Assembly (NCBI GenBank): GCA_015501585.1
Contig: JADNRY010000190.1
Coordinates: forward strand, 60,508-124,507
Length of the DNA stretch: 64,000 nt
Source: Rhodocollybia butyracea
Lineage: Eukaryota; Basidiomycota; Agaricomycetes; Agaricales; Omphalotaceae
Reading direction: 5' to 3'
Shown: one piece after another, positions 35,453 to 46,985 of the stretch
Layout: each line of letters starts with the position of its first letter
Numbering within the stretch: the stretch's first letter is position 1
Notes under the pieces: generated by a model
Databases searched by the model: none
What the model was told of the DNA's origin: nothing
Seen by the model: the letters and a program-made list of their open reading frames with translations, nothing else
Made by a program: the position numbers and the translations under genes

Positions 35453-37893
35453 AGTGTGAATGTGGGCGAGTGGGGGGGTGTCCGAAATGAAAGTAAAAAA
35501 GTCCCCCAACCTTTATATGACACGCGGGCACCTGAATTGTTCAATAAGGGTAAGCAGATAATGATGGGCCATCTCAGAGCTGTTCAGTAACGTATCGCAA
35601 ACCATATTTCCATGCATCTGATTGGCTAAGGAGTGGTCTAACCATTCAATTCCAGGTTTCGCGAGGAGCAGTTCATTAAGAACTGAATATGGATCTGCTT
35701 TATTTGGGTCGGAATCCAAATGCCTTCGTTATAGATCAGTTATGGACAGATAATCTCTATAATGAGAAGAGTATCCATCTGTCTATTCACCAAGGAACAG
35801 AAAATATTTAAATTGGTACGAACGCTGAGACTGAAACATAACGCAACCGGAAGTTAGCATCACCAGCTTTGAATATGCTCCATGTCTTTGCCACGGAAAG
35901 TGCAAAGATACAGAACGAAAGGTTCTGTCATTTCTATCCGTCTACGATGGGCGCGACCAAACTGCGGATCCGCGGACCAAGACCCGTTGAATACCTCGCG
36001 AATTACAATGATTGAAAAGGGAACAAAGTGGAACTATATATAACAACCTCGATTAGAGCGACTTGGCCTGCTTTGCTTAAGAATGGACGATTACTCGCGT
36101 TTATAGTTCTCTTTGATCAGTTCAGCGAAATCCACAATGACTAGGGCGACTCACGCAAAGCTCAATAGCTCTTTGGGAAGAAGCGACGACATCTGGTGTG
36201 CCATATGGAGCTTGAGGTACGATGGATGTGTTTCAATGAGACAGATGTGAATACAAGGAATCGTTTTGGATGGTTCTAGATAGGGCATCCTTTGATGAAC
36301 TTACAGTATATGAGGGGCATCTTGAGAACTGGTGATGATCTCGGAGCCGAGAGCGCAACTCGGTTTGGCCATGCATAGCATTGATCCTAGCTTCAGGTTA
36401 TTGAGAAAATTAGTGACAAAGTCATGTACTACTAAGGCGAAAATGAGGTGTCATCTTCCTGATTTCATCCGAAATGCTCTTTTGACCCATACCAAGTCAG
36501 TCCTCATCAAGATTCAAGCTCCAGGCTTCAGGCCCACGCTAGACTTAAGCTTGAGTACTTGGGTCCTCGAGTGGTCATCTTCGGGTTTGCGATTGATCAA
36601 GTCAGCGATAGTAAAGTTCTTCAGTGATCAAGGAAATTAGTCGAAGAGCGAACTTGATAGTGAGTACGAGAGTGACTCTGAGTAAAGAAACAAACGCGAT
36701 AAGATTACGGCTCATCCTGGCTTTGGGTTATCTAAAGACTTGAATAACAAGAGTTTCCACTCACTAATCCACCCGCATCCACTATCTCCGAGTCTTTCTG
36801 GAGCAATCTTGGCCTATTATGGCATGCCTGCTCAAGTTTTCACTCGCAAAGCAGTTTTGTGGCTCTTGTTTGCCATCTTGACCCAGAATATCCATCAATT
36901 CCTCCAACTGTTACGTCTCTCGCGAAACATGAAATCGGAGAAACAACGGAGACTATGACGATAGTCAGCTCACTTTGACCACTCTTCGACCTTCTTCGAC
37001 ACTGGATGAATTTCCCAGATGGCCGGACGGACTGTTTATCAAAAGGCCTAGGTAGATTGTCACCACTCCCGGATTCCCACTTGAAGTTCTCCCATGTCGG
37101 TTATCGCGTGGCATCGGTACCAGAAAAACGCCTAGCATGTTCAACGAATATGTTTCATCATGAACGAAAGTTGAACCTTAGACGAGCTTGATTGTGGGAC
37201 CTGTCACGTTTCCAGTAACTAGAGAAGTAGCAGAACATGACGTGGACGCTTGGGAAGCAGTTTGAACACGTTGCGGGTGGCCAGCATGGCACCGGTTTTG
37301 CACATGATGACTCGAAGAGAGCCTAGAGGAAAGGGTAAGGCAGTAGTGCAATCGCTTGCAAGTTTTGTATATAGTACCCTTGATGATACCATGCATCCAC
37401 TGGGAACTACAGTCGATGGCTTTCTGTTTCGATGATTTCATCAAAAACTTGCTCCATGCAGCCAACAAAACTCTTATCAGAGTATGATGATCAGATAGCG
37501 CCTCAAGGCTTTCGCTTGCCTTGAACACGAGGAATCCAGCGGATAGTAGCATGTCAATTGATAGAAAAACTCACTTAACTTCCCACCACTCGTCACCCTT
37601 CACCAAATCGCCACGAACGCAACGTTTCCATGAACACTACAGTTACTCAAGAGGTGAAGTTGATGTTTTATGAGAATGTACATGTTCCTTGACGATGAAC
37701 TAGCATTATTCAATGGATATCTGCGAATTACTGCAAACACTTTCATTGGGAGGAGTAAAGCATAATGTGAGTCACTTCTTCAAGATCTAGTTCATCGCGA
37801 TGGAGCCTGATTCCGTATTCCTGGAGATAGCGAGAAGCAGGAAACAACGTCAGTCCTCCAAAGGAACCAACAAACTTTCAGGCAGACATAGCG
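35453..37893. other. 2.4 kb without a supportable gene
   Basis: Open frames at 35513-35719 (minus), 36332-36640 (plus), 36740-36958 (plus) and 37178-37552 (minus) have no recognisable domains, and I could not join them by sensible introns. Small spliced genes could be missed here, as the compact genes at 37894 and 39129 nearly were. Confidence 0.35.
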
Positions 37894-38421
37894 ATGTTCG
37901 ACGATCCGAATTATCAAGTGGGTTCCTCCAACTGTAATGCTTCTGTTCTGACCATCCGTATATCTAGTCCGACGCAGCCGAGTCGGACTGCTCCAACACC
38001 AGCACAAGAAGAGAGCGTTACGGATGTGCATACCTCCAAGCCATACAAGCCCAACTGGACTCATACTCCACGACCGGAGGCGAGTATCTCGAAGCCATCT
38101 TCACTCATCGAGAAATATTCTCTTCATATCCAAGCGCACACCCCGACTGTGCACGAGCGTTCGGTGATATTGCATACAAGTTGGAACAGCGGGCCTGGAG
38201 AGCCGACAGAGAGGCGGATACGGAGGCGGTAGTGGCATTCAGACACGAAGCATGGTCTATTGCTGCAATGATGTGAGTTGTTACAGAAGCCCTGCGCAGC
38301 TTGAAGGTGCTGATAAACGCATACTAGGACGTACCATGCGCCACCAACGGCGATATCGCGTACTTCTGAGCCATCTCATGCTATATTATCCCCAGTCTGT
38401 ATCATGCCACCAGCATGGTAG
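37894..38421 (+). CDS. Small basidiomycete protein of unknown function
   Basis: Exons 37894-37917, 37968-38272 and 38328-38421 give 140 aa. The middle exon is strongly coding and matches a pattern I know from uncharacterised mushroom proteins: YLQAIQAQLDSYSTTGGEYL, then YPSAHPDCARAFGDIAYKLE, then QRAWRADREADTEAVVAFRH and EAWSIAA. It is mostly helical and hydrophilic, with no signal peptide. The last intron (38273-38327, donor GTGAGT) is optional: without it translation stops at 38276, giving 110 aa. Function unknown. Confidence 0.6.
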
Positions 38422-39128
38422 CGCTACACACCCCCTCTAGAGTCTATCCAGGCATGATTGTTTTTTCAATTCGTGTAGCTCTCCAATCTGTGCAAAATTT
38501 AATATATCGATTCGGTCGCGGGCCGCCGTACACAACAAGCCGTGCAGGCGATTGAAAGTATAAGAATCAGCGAGCAGTAGCTGAGGGGTCCACATGAAAT
38601 CCGCTGGAACCACTACGCCCCCATCATATTTCAGAGAAACAGTGTACATGGCCACTGTCGTGGGCCGAATGGGGGAAGTATTCGGCGTTCGAGCGAGGCC
38701 TCTTGTCCTGGACCCGGAACTTCAACTTGAAGTAACATTGAAAATCGAATGATGTGCGATGACTATAGAAGTCATAGACGAAGGAGTTTTTCAGACAACA
38801 GATGACCAGACACCTGCTTCCGAAGTGATACTCTGGAAACGCCAACATATCTACAGTGAAAGTCCAGTTGACTGAGTACAAGAACCTCGTACACTCACCT
38901 TTTGTAGAAGAAAGATGCCAGGAGCTCCGATAGCTTGAGTTAAGTATCATCAGGGAAGTCTGTCTGCGACATCAGAGTAAGAGGGCAAGATGCGGGAGCA
39001 TGATGTCAGATTTGTTTACGATTCTGAGTGTCGGATTCAAACCATCCTTCGAGCCAACGATGAGAGGTGGGGTCTTGCGATCATGCAACGAGGCAGCGAA
39101 GTGAAAAATTATTATTATTAAGATGCAT
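38422..39128. other. region downstream of RSM19 with gene-like fragments, unassigned
   Basis: On the minus strand there are good-looking splice sites (a GTGAGT donor near 38898 and an acceptor ending CACTGTAG near 38850) and a frame reading AMYTVSLKYDGGVVVPAD that faintly recalls the start of a proteasome beta subunit. I could not build a continuous model, and a stop interrupts the best candidate. A remnant or a poorly sequenced small gene are both possible. Confidence 0.25.
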
Positions 39129-39583
39129 CTAATTAGACTTCTTTCTGCAAAAAACAAACAGTAAGCCGCCATCGAACAAAATACAGTCAAGCAACATGAC
39201 GCACCTCCATGTAAATGCCTTCCTGGTATGCGCAAACTCTCCCAACTTGTGCCCGACCATCTCCGGACTGACCAACACCGGAAGGTAATCCTTCCCATTA
39301 TGAACCAGAAATCGAATTCTACGCGTAAATATGTTAATGGTGTCCTTGAAGATACTTTCAAGCGTTCAAAAAGACTCGCCCAACGAAGTTTGGTAGAATG
39401 GTACACGATCTAGCTTGTGTTTTTATGGCGACATTGGAAGTTTGAGCTTCTTTGAGGTTGGGAAAGGCAACAAAGTAGGGACCTTGTAAATAGGTTAGTA
39501 CAGCTGCATTTCCGCAAGTTGTTAAAAGTACCTTTCCAGGCAGAACGCCCTCCCTTTTTGAATAGACTGAGAGTTGGTCGCAT
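39129..39583 (-). CDS. RSM19: Mitochondrial ribosomal protein S19 (uS19m)
   Basis: Four exons on the minus strand (39532-39583, 39380-39482, 39205-39318, 39129-39144) give 94 aa, the usual size for this protein. Exon 1 reads [18 protein letters not shown], followed by [29 protein letters not shown], then [20 protein letters not shown] and [18 protein letters not shown], ending KKSN. These are the universal uS19 signatures ([30 protein letters not shown]). It is a component of the mitoribosome small subunit near the decoding site. The second intron (39319-39379) has a GC donor (GG|GCGAGT), without which the frame breaks in the middle of the protein. Confidence 0.92.
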
Positions 39584-40034
39584 TTAACTAAACAAAACAA
39601 ATAGACGCAAAGATTTTTGGGCGCTTATTCACGCGTTTCTGACAACCAGACGAGAAACAAGAGATGTTCGAAGTTCAAACTACACTATGTACTACAGACT
39701 AGCTAGCTAAGTAAGTGATATTAAGAATAAGAGGGTACTTGTAGAGCAGCCGTGAGTGTGATAGCTAACGATACAATGGTACTACGGGAGGCAATGAGGT
39801 CGTCACAGAGGTACCACTCAGGGGCACTCGTAAAAAAGCAGATAGCGGAAGAGCAATTACTCTTCACGCTTCAAGTCCAGTTCCAGAATCGAAAACAATG
39901 CAAGAAGAAAACGAGTCAAAAAAATAAGGATACAGATAAGTATCTTGAAATACAGCATAAGAAACAGGATGAGGGATGTGCTATGAAACATGTAATCATA
40001 CACGGTATAGAGACGTTCAAATCAATGCCGTTGG
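39584..40034. other. intergenic between STE3-like gene and RSM19
   Basis: Contains a plus-strand frame from 39752 that is Lys/Gln-rich and runs into the antisense of the receptor gene; treated as chance. No pheromone-precursor frame with a C-terminal CaaX motif was seen. Confidence 0.4.
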
Positions 40035-41761
40035 TCATGACGAGGGTGAGGACTTCGAAGGTGTCCAATCTAGTGGTATTTCTTCAAGGCGACCAGAGTG
40101 TCCCCGTCCGGTTCCGTATCCATTCTCGAGGGCACTAGGATCAAGCGTGACCGAGCTACTTGCAGATACGGAATCGATACGTATGTGAGGTGTCCTCCGT
40201 GGGTGTTCCTGCAGCTGTGCGCCGAAAAATCCCGCACGGCGTTCATTATCAGCAAAGCTGGACTGGCGGGACGACGGTTGGGATAGACTTGCGCCGGTGC
40301 CTGCAATCAAAGGGCGCAGGGAGGAAGTGCCGGAAGGAGGGGAGTATGGTGAGTATGGTGAGTTGACAGCGTCGGCTTCAGATAGATAAGAGTCGTCTGG
40401 GGTATATTTATCATTGGTCATAAACGTGGACTTGGTAGACGGGGCAAGGGTAGAAGAGGTGGGGGAGAAGGGAGGTTTCGCGTTTGAGGAAATCACGGAC
40501 CACACTTTAGATCTAAGGAGAGGAGAAGAATTAGTATGAATACTCTGCGAGATGGATATTTGATACATACTTTGGCTTGGGTGGTAGATCCGCTTCGGTC
40601 CTGCTCCTTCCAAAAGTGAAAATGTTCTTGATACTCTCATACCACCTGCGGTAATTCTTCTTGGCCTCCTCCGCGAACCCGAAGAACACGAAGAACACGA
40701 AAGAGCAGAATACCGGAACCCAATGGTTGATCTCAGTCACCGCACGACTTAAGCGATCTGCCTTCCAAACACTGGACGGTACAAGCTCCACATGCGTAAA
40801 GTTAACGGTTTGAGAGAGGGTAGAGAAGGGTAACAAGGCTGCGCGAGCAGCAACAAGGATAGAAAAGACACCGATTGGGGTGTTACAGATCATGTCGACA
40901 CAGACAAGTAGCATGAGTCGGATGTAGCGTTCAGGAGACATCCCAGATCCATTGCTTGTAACTTTCGCAAATTCTATACGGCGGTAGTAGAAGTTTTGAA
41001 GAGTCAGGACTAGAAAACATCGTCAGGAACTATCGTAATCAAATAGGGAAAAGAAGGGTGACCTGAGTATACGAATGAGCATAGTCCGATGACCACCGGC
41101 CACATAAAGTATAAAACATAAGCAGCAACGGTATTGAAAGTCGCAGGCTGGCAACCGATTTCTTCGAAAATATCGAACCGACGGGGCTGCACGATGAAAT
41201 CTGAGCACACAATGTCAGCGCAAGTTATAAACCCAAAGTACTTCGTTCACTTACGGAGAAGCATTACAAGCAGAGGAATGCCAAATGCTATTAGACTGTT
41301 GATGATCATGTCACGTTGTTTCTGAATATCGCGTCAGTGAGTAGCACACCAGCAGGATAGCGACAAGTCCTTACCTCCTTCGGAGATTTTGACGCTCCAT
41401 TCATGGCTGAAATACTATAGAGCTGTCGACTAATGGCGAGCGTAGAGGTGGTAAGCCCAACACTGGCTCCGATTATGACTTGGGCAGCTAGAACGGGGCA
41501 GAGGTTAGAGCTTCGATATCACTTAGAGCATCAAAAGCACTCACAGATATCACACCAGAAAGGAGCAACATTGTTCACATTATCAGCCCACACGATAGAG
41601 TTGATGAATTCGACAAGGGACCATAATCCCGTTGATAACATATAAGAGCAAGTGCCGATGTTTCGAGCACGAAAGTGCCAGGGAAAGGGAATAAAGCTGA
41701 CAGCGATAGCCAGGAAAGAAAGGATTGGATATAGCGGGAATGTTGGGTCAGAAGCGTGCAT
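40035..41761 (-). CDS. STE3: STE3-like G-protein-coupled pheromone receptor
   Basis: Six exons on the minus strand (41545-41761, 41375-41487, 41255-41321, 41063-41200, 40571-41009, 40035-40512) give 483 aa. Seven helices are evident, from FPLYPILSFLAIAVSFIPFP through WHFRARNIGTCSYMLSTGLW, VIIGASVGLTTSTLAISRQL, GCQPATFNTVAAYVLYFMWP and onwards, to a long cytosolic tail. WHFRARN and the WCDI...SRQLY region are hallmarks of the fungal STE3 class. Loop 3 contains SGMSPERYIRLMLL, near the G-protein coupling site. Such receptors bind lipidated peptide pheromones and control mate recognition. Mushrooms also carry extra STE3-like genes outside the B mating locus. No adjacent pheromone precursor was found, so this could be a non-mating paralogue. 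Confidence 0.93.
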
Positions 41762-42113
41762 GATGGGGAATCAGCGAGCGGAAGATTTCGAAAGTGAGAG
41801 AGCGGGGAAAAGCGGTGACATTCTCATCCGGATCCCGTTTTAAGGGATCTACCTGGGACAATGCAGATTGGCGAAAACCCATTGTTCTATTACTTGGGAA
41901 GAGAACAATAGGCTCCGAATTTATTTAAAAAATACAATGGAGCCAGTTTAGTGGGGCCAGCGCAGGTCCACGGAGCAGTTGAGTCTTGAAACACCTGGGA
42001 TTGCTGCAAAGAGCTAGAGCAAGATGCAAGGAATTGTGGCTGAGGCAGGACCTGTTAAATGTTTTGATTAGTTAGTACTTGTAGCGCCCGTGGAAATATG
42101 CTTAGTAAGCACA
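41762..42113. promoter_or_regulatory. shared upstream region of divergent STE3-like and TIM22 genes
   Basis: About 350 bases between two start codons facing away from each other. No other gene is visible. Assigned as a bidirectional promoter from position only. Confidence 0.4.
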
Positions 42114-42888
42114 ATGCGATCACCACCAGCGCTAATTGGCGGCAATGCCGGCAGGGAAATTTTGCTCTCGTCCTCCATCGGTATGAACGGGTCCAACTTT
42201 CCTGGCCTAGTGCCGCTCCATATACCCGGCAAGGAGCCTCTTCCACCTGGGTTTACTGAAGAAGAACGAGATGCATACGACAAAATGCAGAAAACAGAAA
42301 AGTTTATGACCATGGGGGCGGAAAGTTGTGCATTCAAAGCGGTACTGGCAGGCGGAGGAGGTACGCATTTTCCCTCAAATTCAGCACACGCCACTCAGAT
42401 TGAATCCAGGTCTTGCTATTGGTGCCTTCTTCTCCCTAATGTCTTCGTCGTTTGCATACGAAGATCCTCTAATTCGTGAACGGACTCAGGCCGGAATGAA
42501 GACTACGCAAAAAGCTAGTGCGATGTTTAAAGAGATGGGCCGAGGAATGTGGAATACAGGAAAAGGTTTCGGTAAAGTCGGTCTGCTCTATGCGGGGATC
42601 GAATGCGTAATAGAATCGGTATAGTTTTTGCTCTAACGCGTTTCGTCAATTAACTTGGATTCTAGTACCGCGCAAAAAATGATATATACAACTCAGTATC
42701 ATCTGGATTCGTTGCTGGAGGTATCCTTGCTCGAAATTCAGGTCCTAGGGCTGTCGTAGGAGGTGGTTTGGCTTTTGCTGCTTTTTCTGCTATCATAGAT
42801 CTTGCATTCATACGAAGGGAGCCTGCAGAGTGAGTGTCTATACGGTTCGATTTCCTTCGTCTGACCGTTCTGCTTCAGAGAAGATTGA
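42114..42888 (+). CDS. TIM22: Mitochondrial import inner membrane translocase subunit TIM22
   Basis: Exons 42114-42360, 42410-42618, 42666-42829 and 42879-42888 give 209 aa, the usual length. The Tim17/22/23 fold is clear: [20 protein letters not shown], then [68 protein letters not shown] and [17 protein letters not shown]. The GxxxG helix motifs and the conserved arginine are present. It forms the carrier translocase channel that inserts metabolite carriers into the inner membrane. The last coding exon is 10 nt; without that splice the protein would stop at 42832 and lose two acidic residues. Confidence 0.95.
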
Positions 42889-43168
42889 TTGTCCGACTGT
42901 TCTTGCTGTGCTTGACCACGATACACTGTATTTCTGTGCCTTGGGACTTTGATTTAATACTTACTACTAACTTCAATTGTATCATACCATACGACACAAT
43001 CTAGCACTCCCCTCATCTTTGACTGTTTCTGTTTGAGCCGAAATACAGGGAAGCTAATTACCTGCAAGACCCCGCTTCAACACCTTCATGATTAGAGATT
43101 ATTAACATATGTACACTATTACATCGATATCGACTAGAATAAGTAAGTAGTAAGATCATACAAGGTCA

Positions 43169-44204
43169 TTAATGGTATAGAAACAAGCTTTTCTTTGTAC
43201 CGCTGTTCTGAGGTATAACGATCATAACAGACGATATTAAGCAAAGACCGATACTAACACTAGTGACAATAGCGACACTAGTAGCTTGATTTTCCCAAGA
43301 ATAGCACAAAACGCCAACGATTGCAAAGATGAATCCCAAAGCCGTTGTTATCAAACACAGTGTATGACAACGGCTCAGCAAATTCACAGGAGGTTGACGC
43401 TGAAATGGACCAATCTGCACCAACCGAGGATCAGAACTCCATATGCCAGGTGGCGTTTGACTCCTCAGTCTCCTTTTCTCGTTAGTGAGAGTTTCATTCC
43501 TATCATCATCGAACCCGGTAGATTTGGGAGACCTAGTTATGCTATGTGCTGCTCTGTCAATAAGGACACTGGCTTTGGGAGTAGGGGGAGTAGGAGTGTG
43601 TTGGTGGGATGAATCAGCGGCTTCGACCTGACGTTCTTCACGTTTCGCCTCTTGGACTTTGAAGCGAACGAGGAAGAAGGAAGCGCTGAACGAGACGAAG
43701 GAAGCAAAGAGATGAAGAACAAGGGATGCCATGAATCCAGCATTGGATGCTTGTGACCATCCAGATGAGTTAGAAGGGTCTTGGGGCATGGTTACTTGAA
43801 GCATACTGGCTTCAACTGAGGCGAGGAATGTAGTCTATAGTCGAGTTAGTACGCGGCCGGAAGAGCATCGACTAGCATACAATGAGGGTAATTAAGTTGA
43901 GTCTGTCCTGCCATGACTGGATCAAGTCTTTAAGTGCTTTTTGTCGGGCCTTATCGTCGACTTTATCTTGGTCCTCCTGGGTTTCTACGAGTAAGTGAGC
44001 TACAGCTACCTGTGACGACGCAAGAAATGCGCACTTTGCCTGAGTGGTGTTGCATACTCCAGGCCACCATGCTGGTCCTCCTGTACTTGGCCTGGACCTG
44101 AGCTTCCTGGTGCTAGGACAGAGTCGATACGTGGACCTGATAGCAATGATTTATACGATATCAAGAGAAACTTTAGCAGGAGACGTACGGGTATATCGAT
44201 GCAT
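43169..44204 (-). CDS. Four-helix membrane protein of unknown function (agaricomycete family)
   Basis: Exons on the minus strand 43169-43834 and 43881-44136 are secure; a first exon near 44185-44204 (ATG at 44204) keeps frame but uses a weak donor, so the true start is uncertain (313 aa in this model). Conserved-looking parts: PAWWPGVCNTTQAKCAFLAS, SQVAVAHLLVETQEDQDKVD, KARQKALKDLIQSWQDRL, then membrane segments LITLITTFLAS, FMASLVLHLFASFVSFSASF, LITTALGFIFAIVGVLCYSW and AIVTSVSIGLCLISSVMIVI. A Pro/Thr/Arg-rich loop separates the membrane pairs. I know similar proteins from many mushrooms but none with a proven function. Confidence 0.7.
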
Positions 44205-44439
44205 GAGTTGTAAGTGGGGGTTGAACGTTGAGCGCTTGAGCAAGAAGCTTCTTGGACCGCTCCACAAGCTGTATAAAAGAATCTCTATTATCCAAGTCTA
44301 TATATGCATCACATTATTGACAGTTCCCGGGAAGTTCGGATTCAATTAGGCGCCAAAGGAGCAGGCGCTTACACGTGACATTGTAAACTGTACAGCTGAC
44401 TGCCGGTCTCCGGCACAATCTTCCTTCTCCTCCTCAAAA

Positions 44440-45191
<752 letters not shown>

Positions 45192-45814
45192 GATTTGCTC
45201 TTCTTATTCACATCTGCATGTTCCCCAATACGACTATGACTATGAAACATGTACTCGATATGAATGTACGCGTCGAAAAGGTCGCTATGGACATAGAATG
45301 AGTGCCAACATACAACAACTGACCCTATACGAAGCCACGAACTGATTCAGGAGCGATTCGCGCCCGCAGAATACTCTAACAAGATTCTGGCAATCGTCTT
45401 TGCTAACGACTTTTGAGCTTGAGCAAGGAATTCTTGGGAATCGCGGACCAATATTGCGTATACCTACAACCGTCTTAGTTCGACAGTTCGATGTTTTCAG
45501 CCGTTTTGTTCATGTTGAAACTATGTTCAGGTAGGTTCCTGTGCCCCCACCGATTTCTCGTATTCTGACTTTGAGCGGCTCCAGTGCCGAAGGCAGAGGT
45601 TCAAGTCGAGACCAATGACCTGTAAGTATAGAGGTCATTAACTTGTGAACTTGTGATCAGTCCTGATTGGAGTTTGTTGAAGTAACTATTTTTCCTAATT
45701 ACACACAATAAAACAAGGAACACAAGCCGCCCAGGACGTGAATACAGTACTACACCAAAGCATATCCAAATACAATGCGACCAAGGTAAATGTATCAGAC
45801 TGTTGCAAACAAGC
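45192..45814. repeat. spacer shared by several array copies (RPL23 to L1)
   Basis: No gene. The segment, including AGCGGCTCCAGTGCCGAAGG and a stretch reading CACAATAAAACAAGGAACAC, recurs with changes downstream of L3 (about 52645-53290), L5 (about 56570-56830) and L7 (about 62085-62215), marking the common duplicated unit. Confidence 0.7.
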
Positions 45815-46517
45815 TCAAGCAGTCAACGACGCAACGCTCCAACCATTGCCACTGTTTACCGCCTCACTGATCGTCCCTGGTGAACCTGCACTAACGAATC
45901 CGACCCTCAAAGTCACAGTGTTCGCCAACGCATACAGCATTTGACTCCCTGCGACACCAACAAATCCCTCAGCCGTGATGCAAGTGGTGCAAGTAGGACC
46001 GCCCTCGAATCCGGTGCCGTTGAAGAAATACTCGCTCAGGATGTTGTCCGGTGAGAAGAAGAATACGCGAAGCTAAGAAAAACCGAAGGTAAAACATGAA
46101 AGTAAGCACAAAATTCTGTAAGATCAAAGTTAACGGACCACTGAGAAGGTAGCTTGAGTGGGAGATGGGACGGCAATCGGAGTGTTGTTCCTAACCTCGT
46201 CTGAAGGAACTACGACGTTGGTGCCTTCAAATTGTCCGATGTTAAATGCATTCGACACAGCGACTTGGACGATGGTGCCAGCCTTCGAGTCTTGGTAAAA
46301 CACACGCGTATCCCCGTCGGTCACTTGTGCCGCACCCATGTGGTTACCAGAAACGGGGAAGACACTGCCGGTGCCATCAGCGCCAAGTTCGCTGGCTAGG
46401 GCCGCTGCGAAAAGTGGGAGAGCCTATAAAGAAGATAGGATGTTGACATCAGTACAACCACTCGGAGTGTAGATTGACACCAGGACACACCAGAAAGAGT
46501 TTTTGGACGAATAACAT
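45815..46517 (-). CDS. L1: small secreted protein, fucose-specific-lectin-like (tentative)
   Basis: Exons on the minus strand 46491-46517, 46139-46423 and 45815-46072 give 189 aa. Exon 1 is 27 nt and, with the start of exon 2, encodes a signal peptide (hydrophobic core ending ALAS). The mature part has repeats of the kind TRVFYQDSKAG, RVFFFSPDNILSEY and LRVGFVSAGSPGTISE, each a beta-strand with an aromatic pair followed by an Asp/Asn turn and a Glu. This resembles blades of the AAL-type fungal fucose lectins (RVYYQD...I.E), but the protein is half their length. Two cysteine pairs are present (CTTC). Intact, with all splice sites present. Lectin activity is inferred only. Confidence 0.75.
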
Positions 46518-46565
46518 GATTTATCGACTTGGGGAAGCGAATGAAGTCAAGGTCGAAACGACCCA

Positions 46566-46576
46566 CTTTATATACG
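46566..46576 (-). promoter_or_regulatory. TATA box of L1
   Basis: On the minus strand GTATATAAAG lies about 50 bases before the ATG, followed by sequence nearly identical to the same interval in L2. Equivalent boxes are present before L3 (about 54053-54062), L5 (about 57590-57599), L7 (about 62990-62999) and L4 (about 55796-55803). Confidence 0.65.
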
Positions 46577-46985
46577 GTTCCAACCCCATATACGCTGCAC
46601 TGAGACTGAAAAACCTTCTCGTTCCTCCTATTGATGTATTTTGTCTTTGTGAAATCGAAGAATAGGGACTGGCAGCGGTGGTTTCTCGAACCGAGGAGAG
46701 CACTTCCACTAAAAGAATTGACTCGTTGCGCAATCGTGAACACCCTGGCCTCTCGGAAAGTCAACAAGTATAGTATACCCACCCGTGGCCCTGAATTCCC
46801 CTGAATTCCTCGCAGCTGGAATCATAAGTAGCAGCTTGAAAATCAAGCAAGCATCTTCCTCATATCATCGTAATCCACGCTGTCATTGTATTATGAGGAT
46901 TTTTTGAAAATTTCTGAGTCGGCGTCGGTGCAAATCTAGCTCCGAGCTCCTTCTGAGTCATCACTAAATTTCGGTAGCTATCATA

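Larger units (their letters stand above)
45815..46985. repeat. inverted duplication, arm 1 (L1 gene and upstream)
   Basis: The L1 gene and about 440 bases of upstream sequence match, in opposite orientation, the segment 49269-50428 that carries L2. Shared upstream landmarks include AGCTCGGAGCTAGATTTGCA-like sequence, a GAGGAATTCAGGGGAAT block and the TATA region. Confidence 0.85.

Noticed and set aside
38437..38655. Proteasome beta-subunit gene downstream of RSM19
   Set aside because: The resemblance (SLKYDGGVVVPAD) is short, the catalytic threonine context is absent and no continuous model could be made.
39752..40138. Plus-strand Lys/Gln-rich frame of 128 codons
   Set aside because: Runs into the antisense of the last STE3-like exon and has no family resemblance.
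42860..42888. Possible pheromone-type C-terminus (TGT TCT TGC TGT GCT TGA) near 42899
   Set aside because: The cysteine is not at the fourth position from the end, no short precursor frame precedes it, and it lies just after the TIM22 stop.
43990..44040. Frameshift in the membrane protein gene at 43.2-44.2 kb
   Set aside because: I first read the upstream part in another frame (LEYATPLRQS) and suspected a lost base. The alternative frame through PAWWPGVCNTTQAKCAF is continuous and matches the family, so no break is needed.
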